From CAZWUK01 sp964636685 (GTDB taxonomy: Bacteria; Bacillota; Clostridia; Christensenellales; CAG-138): a stretch of 5,661 nt of DNA. Location: positions 1 through 5,661 of the forward strand of contig CAZWUK010000102.1 in NCBI GenBank assembly GCA_964636685.1, read 5' to 3'. The translations under genes and the position numbers were made by a program. The number at the start of each line of letters is the position of its first letter. The first letter of the stretch is position 1. The notes beneath the pieces are model-generated. The model ran no database searches and was not told the origin of the DNA. It saw nothing but the letters and a program-made list of their open reading frames with translations. Positions 2,774 to 5,661 of the stretch are shown in pieces.

Positions 2774-5593
2774 TCTGGGCGTAGTATCCAACTACAGAAT
2801 CTCCCGCAGAACCATCTGCCCGACCTGTCGCTCGCCCGTGAGATCGTGAAAACCGGCGACGAGGAACAGCTTGAAACACTGTTCGGCTCTGTGCCCAACA
2901 CCTTATCCGAACTCATCCGCACCGCGTTCATTCCGAGAGATGGATGCCGGTTCATTGTGGCGGACTTCAGCGCCATCGAGGCGCGCGTGCTTGCGTGGCT
3001 AGCGGGTGAGGATTGGGTACTCGAGGAATTCAAGGGTCGCGGGAAAATCTATGAAGCGACTGCCAGCCGCATGTTCCATGTGCCGGCAGAGAGCATTGTG
3101 AAGGGCAATCCGAACTATGAATACAGGCAAAAAGGTAAGCAGGCAACGCTGAGCTGCATCGCAGAAGGCCAGCTCGTCCTTACAGATCAAGGTCTGATTC
3201 CAATAGAGCATGTTACGCTGCAACATCGGGTCTGGGATGGTGAAAGGTGGGTGGAGCATGCTGGCGTCATCTATCGAGGAAGGAGGAATGTAATTACATA
3301 TGAAGGGCTCACTGCAACTCCAGACCATTTCGTCTGGGTTGAGGGGAAATCGAAGCCGATACAGTTTGGAGTCGCCGCCACCAGCGGCGCACATCTCACA
3401 ATCACCGAACATTGTGGGAAAACAGTACGGTTGGGTGAAGATCATCAGCCCGGAGAAGCGGTGGAACAAGAGTTGGAACCACTGCTATGTATTGACGAAA
3501 TGTACCTCTTGTCACAGCGTACAATGGACGCTTCTTGGAAATCTGATGCGCGGGAAATCGAAGGGGTGTCAGAATTGTTCGGAGGCAGTGAAGCCAATTC
3601 CTATGTGGTTGGATCGGCGATTGACTGCCGCCAAACAGAGGTGCGAGAATCCCAAAGACAATCAGTATCGCCACTACGGTGCGCGGGGAGTAAAATTCAA
3701 TTTTACATCTGTAACCCAGGCTGGATTGTGGATTTTGAAGAACGTACCAAATGTCTGCAAAGAGAACGAGATGGATCGAATAGACAACAACGGCAACTAC
3801 GAGCCGGGAAACATTCGTTTTGTGCCGCATTCTGTAAATGCAGGCAATCGCAGGCTGACAGTTCTTTCAGAATGGGATCAGCAATATTGGCCTTATTGCA
3901 GGAATGTGGTGACACGCATGCTATCGGCTGGAAAGACACGAGAGGAAATCATCGAGTCGGCGAAGCTTGCAGTTCGGGAGAAAAGGAAAGGGTGGCGTAC
4001 AATAGCGGCACAGCTCGACTTTATGACATACGAAATGCCGGCCCGAATCATCGTTTTACCGTATCGGGACATCTCGTCCACAATTGCGGTTACGGCGGCG
4101 GGGTCGGCGCTCTGAAGGCGATGGGCGCGAAGATGCCGGAGGAAGAGATGCAGCCGCTGGTGGACGCGTGGCGCGCGGCGAATCCGCACATCGTGGCACT
4201 TTGGGGCGTGATGGAGCGTGCGGCGCGGAGGGTGATCGAAAAACAAACTTCTGTTCGTGTTGGCAAGGCGGCGCTATATTGGAAGAATGACAAAATGTTC
4301 ATGCGACTGCCTTCTGGCAGGAATCTCTGCTATCAGTCCCCGCATTTCGTGACCAACCGCTTCGGCAACGATGGCATCGGTTATTACGCGCCGAACGCCG
4401 CCGGTCAGATGGCGGAGCAGGAGACATTCGGGGGCAAGTTGGTAGAGAACTGTATTGCCGAGGGTACGTTGATCATCACGGATCGTGGACTGGTACCGAT
4501 AGAAAACATCAAGGCTTCGCATCTCATATGGGATGGCGAAGCCTTTGTACATCACGAGGGCGTGATATCTAAGGGCAGGCGGGAAACTATTTGCGTGAAC
4601 GGGATCCAAATGACGCCTGAACACATGATATTGACAGAGGGAGGCTGGAGATCCTGTGGCGAATGCGATGGACTTGACTGGAAGGCATTTTCACTACCAG
4701 ACAGTATTACACCGCGTGGCATCTCGTACAAGAGGAGAGCCACGTTGGCTGGTACGGTGTGTTTGCGGGAAGGAACACGAAGTGGACGCAGGCGATCTGC
4801 TTCGGAAGCGTTATCCGGTGAAATCATGCGGATGTATGCGTGGGAAACTGATCAGCGATTCAAAACGGATTCACGGCATGAGTCACCATCCCGCATTTGG
4901 TGTATGGCACTCCATGAAGCAGCGCTGCGAGGATTCGAACCACCGAGCGTATCGAAATTATGGCGGGCGCGGCATTACAGTTTGTCCGGAATGGTCAGCC
5001 AACTTCGAAAACTTTTGGCGGGATATGGGGCCGACTTATCAGAGTGGATTGGATTTAGATCGGATCAACAACAACCGCGGCTACGAACCCCAGAATTGTC
5101 GTTGGACAGACAGGAAAACCAATACTCGGAATCAACGCCGAAATCGTGTTATCGATACGCCGCTGGGGCATATGACAGTGGCCGAGTTGTGCGAAAAGAC
5201 TGGGATTGGAGAGACAACAATGCTTTATCGGGTGGCTCGCGGTTGGCCGACAGAATCTCTGTGCGCAAAGCCGAATCCACAAAACAGGTCTACGACATCA
5301 GGAATTGTGGTCCGCGGCATCGATTTGCCGTCTGGGACGAAGGCAAAGCCCGCGTAGTGAGTAATTGCACACAGGCAGTTGCCCGCGACCTGCTCGCGCA
5401 TGGCATGATGAATCTGGAGGCGGCGGGTTATCCCATAGTCTTTCATGTACACGATGAGGCGGTCATGGAAGTGCCTATAGGCTTCGGCTCGGTGGAGGAA
5501 GCGTGTGAGATCATGGCGCGAGCGCCGGAATGGGCGCGAGGCCTGCCGCTGAGGGCGGACGGCAGTGCAATGCCGTTTTATCGTAAGGAATAA
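2702..5593 (+). CDS. Phage family A DNA polymerase, C-terminal part, with C-half of split intein 1 and two complete cis inteins
   Basis: 963 residues: C-intein 1 (1-24), extein (25-151), intein 2 (152-461), extein (462-583), intein 3 (584-888), extein (889-963). Polymerase motifs in the exteins: QLQNLPQNHLPD (29-40), motif A VADFSAIEAR (D88), O-helix R142-xxx-K146-xxx-L150, continued after intein 2 by CGYGGG (Tyr464). R, K and Tyr have the spacing known from Taq polymerase (R659, K663, Y671). Motif C is FHVHDEAVMEVP (D918, E919). After splicing, all residues expected of an active family A polymerase are present, and with the N-part the ligated enzyme would be 646 residues. All three inteins interrupt the palm/fingers core. 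Two nuclease genes overlap this ORF in the +1 frame. The start is ATG 2702, the only ATG between the upstream TGA and block F. Confidence 0.9.
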   Translation: MRTYDIVNAGSRNRFMASGRIVSNSGRSIQLQNLPQNHLPDLSLAREIVKTGDEEQLETLFGSVPNTLSELIRTAFIPRDGCRFIVADFSAIEARVLAWLAGEDWVLEEFKGRGKIYEATASRMFHVPAESIVKGNPNYEYRQKGKQATLSCIAEGQLVLTDQGLIPIEHVTLQHRVWDGERWVEHAGVIYRGRRNVITYEGLTATPDHFVWVEGKSKPIQFGVAATSGAHLTITEHCGKTVRLGEDHQPGEAVEQELEPLLCIDEMYLLSQRTMDASWKSDAREIEGVSELFGGSEANSYVVGSAIDCRQTEVRESQRQSVSPLRCAGSKIQFYICNPGWIVDFEERTKCLQRERDGSNRQQRQLRAGKHSFCAAFCKCRQSQADSSFRMGSAILALLQECGDTHAIGWKDTRGNHRVGEACSSGEKERVAYNSGTARLYDIRNAGPNHRFTVSGHLVHNCGYGGGVGALKAMGAKMPEEEMQPLVDAWRAANPHIVALWGVMERAARRVIEKQTSVRVGKAALYWKNDKMFMRLPSGRNLCYQSPHFVTNRFGNDGIGYYAPNAAGQMAEQETFGGKLVENCIAEGTLIITDRGLVPIENIKASHLIWDGEAFVHHEGVISKGRRETICVNGIQMTPEHMILTEGGWRSCGECDGLDWKAFSLPDSITPRGISYKRRATLAGTVCLREGTRSGRRRSASEALSGEIMRMYAWETDQRFKTDSRHESPSRIWCMALHEAALRGFEPPSVSKLWRARHYSLSGMVSQLRKLLAGYGADLSEWIGFRSDQQQPRLRTPELSLDRQENQYSESTPKSCYRYAAGAYDSGRVVRKDWDWRDNNALSGGSRLADRISVRKAESTKQVYDIRNCGPRHRFAVWDEGKARVVSNCTQAVARDLLAHGMMNLEAAGYPIVFHVHDEAVMEVPIGFGSVEEACEIMARAPEWARGLPLRADGSAMPFYRKE
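3155..4084 (+). other. Intein 2 (310 aa), inserted in the polymerase O-helix, dual-coding
   Basis: Starts at Cys (CIAEGQLVLTDQGLIPIEHV, block A) and ends LVHN before Cys+1 of CGYGGG. Block B is ATPDHFVWV (T55, H58), block F YDIRNAGPNHRF (H299), block G HLVHN (H309, N310). All residues expected for cis-splicing are there. Between the N-part (up to about VEGKSKPIQFGVAATSGAHL) and the C-part lie roughly 190 residues that resemble no endonuclease domain in this frame; they are the shadow of the +1-frame gene 3300-4115. The frame nevertheless has no stop, as the polymerase requires. The insertion point splits motif B between Leu150-Ser151 and Gly-Tyr, so unspliced protein should be inactive. Confidence 0.9.
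3277..3302 (+). promoter_or_regulatory. Shine-Dalgarno site and start region of the nuclease gene in intein 2
   Basis: AGGAAGGAGG (3277-3286) is the strongest Shine-Dalgarno match in the window. It is built from intein codons for Gly-Arg-Arg. An ATG at 3288 is followed at once by TAA in the nuclease frame; the next in-frame ATG is 3300, 13 nt from the AGGAGG, longer than ideal. Which start is used is open: the conserved part of the protein begins only near residue 38 (GTG 3414 is possible but lacks a ribosome site). Confidence 0.5.
3300..4115 (+). CDS. Putative homing endonuclease overprinted in the +1 frame of intein 2
   Basis: Up to 271 residues. The recognisable part begins near NIVGKQYGWVKII (38-49). 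A Zn-ribbon-like set follows (Cys68, Cys71, Cys90, Cys93), then W..RL..AKQRCENPKDNQYRHYGARGVKF (103-133) and MDRIDNNGNYEPGNIRFVP (158-176), then a basic, helical C-terminus (GKTREEIIESAKLAVREKRKGW) that may bind DNA. The YG.RG plus DRI(D/N)NN..YEP.N(C/I)R(W/F) pair is a signature I know from many free-standing, HNH-like putative endonucleases scattered through phage genomes; DRIDNNG resembles the DHIDGN of HNH_3 with His replaced by Arg. Catalysis is not shown by sequence. The gene is almost wholly inside intein 2; the last 31 bases run into the extein, and the final ~30 residues overlap conserved intein blocks F and G and so may be non-functional. Inferred role: mobility of the intein. Confidence 0.72.
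   Translation: MKGSLQLQTISSGLRGNRSRYSLESPPPAAHISQSPNIVGKQYGWVKIISPEKRWNKSWNHCYVLTKCTSCHSVQWTLLGNLMRGKSKGCQNCSEAVKPIPMWLDRRLTAAKQRCENPKDNQYRHYGARGVKFNFTSVTQAGLWILKNVPNVCKENEMDRIDNNGNYEPGNIRFVPHSVNAGNRRLTVLSEWDQQYWPYCRNVVTRMLSAGKTREEIIESAKLAVREKRKGWRTIAAQLDFMTYEMPARIIVLPYRDISSTIAVTAAGSAL
4639..4650 (+). promoter_or_regulatory. Ribosome binding site for the nuclease gene in intein 3
   Basis: The purine-rich run around GGGAGG and GGAG ends 5 nt before GTG 4656. The GGAG supports GTG 4656 as the start rather than ATG 4668, which is 17 nt from it. In the intein frame these bases encode the EGGW segment just after block B. Confidence 0.55.
4656..5357 (+). CDS. Putative homing endonuclease overprinted in the +1 frame of intein 3
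   Basis: 233 residues from GTG 4656. Domains in order: MDLTGRHFHYQTVL opening (5-18) typical of this family; Zn-ribbon-like RCVCG...SCGC (Cys35, Cys37, Cys58, Cys60); HGMSHHPAFGVWHSMKQRC (73-91); YGGRGITVCPEW (102-113); LDRINNNRGYEPQNCRW (134-150); basic linker NTRNQRRNR; then a helix-turn-helix-like module PLGHMTVAELCEKTGIGETT...RVARGW (169-197) of the kind found at the DNA-binding end of phage homing nucleases. This is a full-length member of the same putative HNH-like family as the gene in intein 2, with the HGM/YGGRG/DRI.NN signature better preserved. The Zn-ribbon start overlaps the intein tail after block B and its last residues (from about 209) overlap blocks F and G. It stops 8 bases before the end of the intein, so it lies wholly within it. 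Catalytic activity is inferred from family context only. Confidence 0.8.
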   Translation: MANAMDLTGRHFHYQTVLHRVASRTRGEPRWLVRCVCGKEHEVDAGDLLRKRYPVKSCGCMRGKLISDSKRIHGMSHHPAFGVWHSMKQRCEDSNHRAYRNYGGRGITVCPEWSANFENFWRDMGPTYQSGLDLDRINNNRGYEPQNCRWTDRKTNTRNQRRNRVIDTPLGHMTVAELCEKTGIGETTMLYRVARGWPTESLCAKPNPQNRSTTSGIVVRGIDLPSGTKAKPA

Positions 5594-5661
5594 GCCCGCG
5601 TGTAGTATCAAATAGTTATCACTTTGTTCGCTTGACTGTCGCGCGATTCAGAGCAAAGATG

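Larger units (their letters stand above)
4451..5365 (+). other. Intein 3 (305 aa), inserted before polymerase motif C, dual-coding
   Basis: Starts at Cys (CIAEGTLIITDRGLVPIENI) after GGKLVEN and ends ARVVSN before Cys+1 of CTQAVARD. Block B is MTPEHMILTE (T55, H58), continued by GGWRSCGECDGLDW and FSLPDS, which looks like genuine intein. Block F is YDIRNCGPRHRF (H290); block G ends VVSN (penultimate Ser304, Asn305), a substitution tolerated in a number of active inteins. The centre of the protein in this frame is the shadow of the +1-frame gene 4656-5357 and resembles nothing, yet stays open. It shares layout with inteins 1 and 2 but little nucleotide identity, so it is not a recent duplicate. 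The insertion point lies in the Q-helix region (VEN.TQAVARD) close to the catalytic HDE. Confidence 0.9.

Noticed and set aside
2482..3033. 183-residue ORF on the minus strand
   Set aside because: It is opposite the polymerase/intein coding region, spans the split point, and shows no recognisable motif; the polymerase motifs explain the plus strand.
2999..3830. Minus-strand ORFs of 156 and 142 residues opposite intein 2
   Set aside because: Antisense shadows with no family features; both plus-strand frames here are explained by the intein and the nuclease.
3300..5357. Programmed frameshifting that would fuse the nucleases to the intein N-halves
   Set aside because: No convincing slippery run was seen near the frame entry points, both nuclease genes have their own start signals, and the zero frame is needed for the C-terminal intein blocks. 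Not strictly excluded.
3155..5365. Group I introns rather than inteins
   Set aside because: The insert edges encode canonical intein blocks in frame with the exteins (Cys1, TxxH, terminal Asn, Cys/Ser +1), which introns would not.
5594..5661. Possible start of a further gene at the terminal ATG (5659)
   Set aside because: Only the ATG itself is in the window and the upstream bases show no good Shine-Dalgarno; no coding content can be judged.

Overview
The window looks like an early or replication-gene segment of a phage or prophage of a low-to-moderate GC Firmicute (probably a Clostridia-type gut or rumen host). The grounds are Shine-Dalgarno sites of the AGGAGG type, sigma-A-like promoters, and the neighbourhood of a DUF2815-type ssDNA-binding protein next to a family A DNA polymerase. 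No tRNA, rRNA, CRISPR array or IS element is visible.

Layout. At 3-266 is the 3' end of a DUF2815-like gene, facing an XRE-family regulator on the minus strand (322-657). A strong hairpin (284-315) separates the two stop codons. The regulator is divergent from a SLOG/DUF1273 gene (776-1324). The intergenic region carries two back-to-back sigma-A-like promoters whose -35 boxes both fall in a 16-bp palindrome, a likely operator. A GAAA-loop terminator (1360-1383) ends the SLOG gene and sits directly in front of the polymerase. From 1400 to 5593 the window is one phage family A DNA polymerase (3'-5' exonuclease plus polymerase) in two ORFs, 1400-2650 and 2702-5593, interrupted by three related but diverged inteins. 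Bases 5594-5661 hold no gene I can support.

The polymerase is the exciting part. Joining the four extein pieces (322+127+122+75 residues) gives a 646-residue enzyme of normal phage PolA length, with intact exonuclease motifs, motif A, the O-helix and motif C. Intein 1 (at ...TGRW|SGRS...) is split between the two ORFs, so full-length enzyme would need protein trans-splicing. Between its halves lies a stub of a GIY-YIG endonuclease gene with an excellent ribosome binding site. Inteins 2 (at ...ATLS|CGYG...) and 3 (at ...LVEN|CTQA...) are continuous in the polymerase frame. In place of an in-frame endonuclease domain, each carries a complete putative homing endonuclease gene in the +1 frame (3300-4115 and 4656-5357). 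The polymerase frame stays open across both, so these stretches are dual-coding: one frame gives the linker of a cis-splicing intein, the other a free-standing nuclease with a Zn-ribbon-like N-terminus.

Working model (inference): each intein is a small splicing element that hosts an overprinted, separately translated endonuclease rather than a fused one. Intein 1 shows what can follow when the nuclease decays, namely in-frame stops and a split intein with its own downstream ribosome binding site. All three inteins sit in catalytic-core motifs of one replication enzyme. Splicing activity and nuclease activity are not shown by sequence alone.
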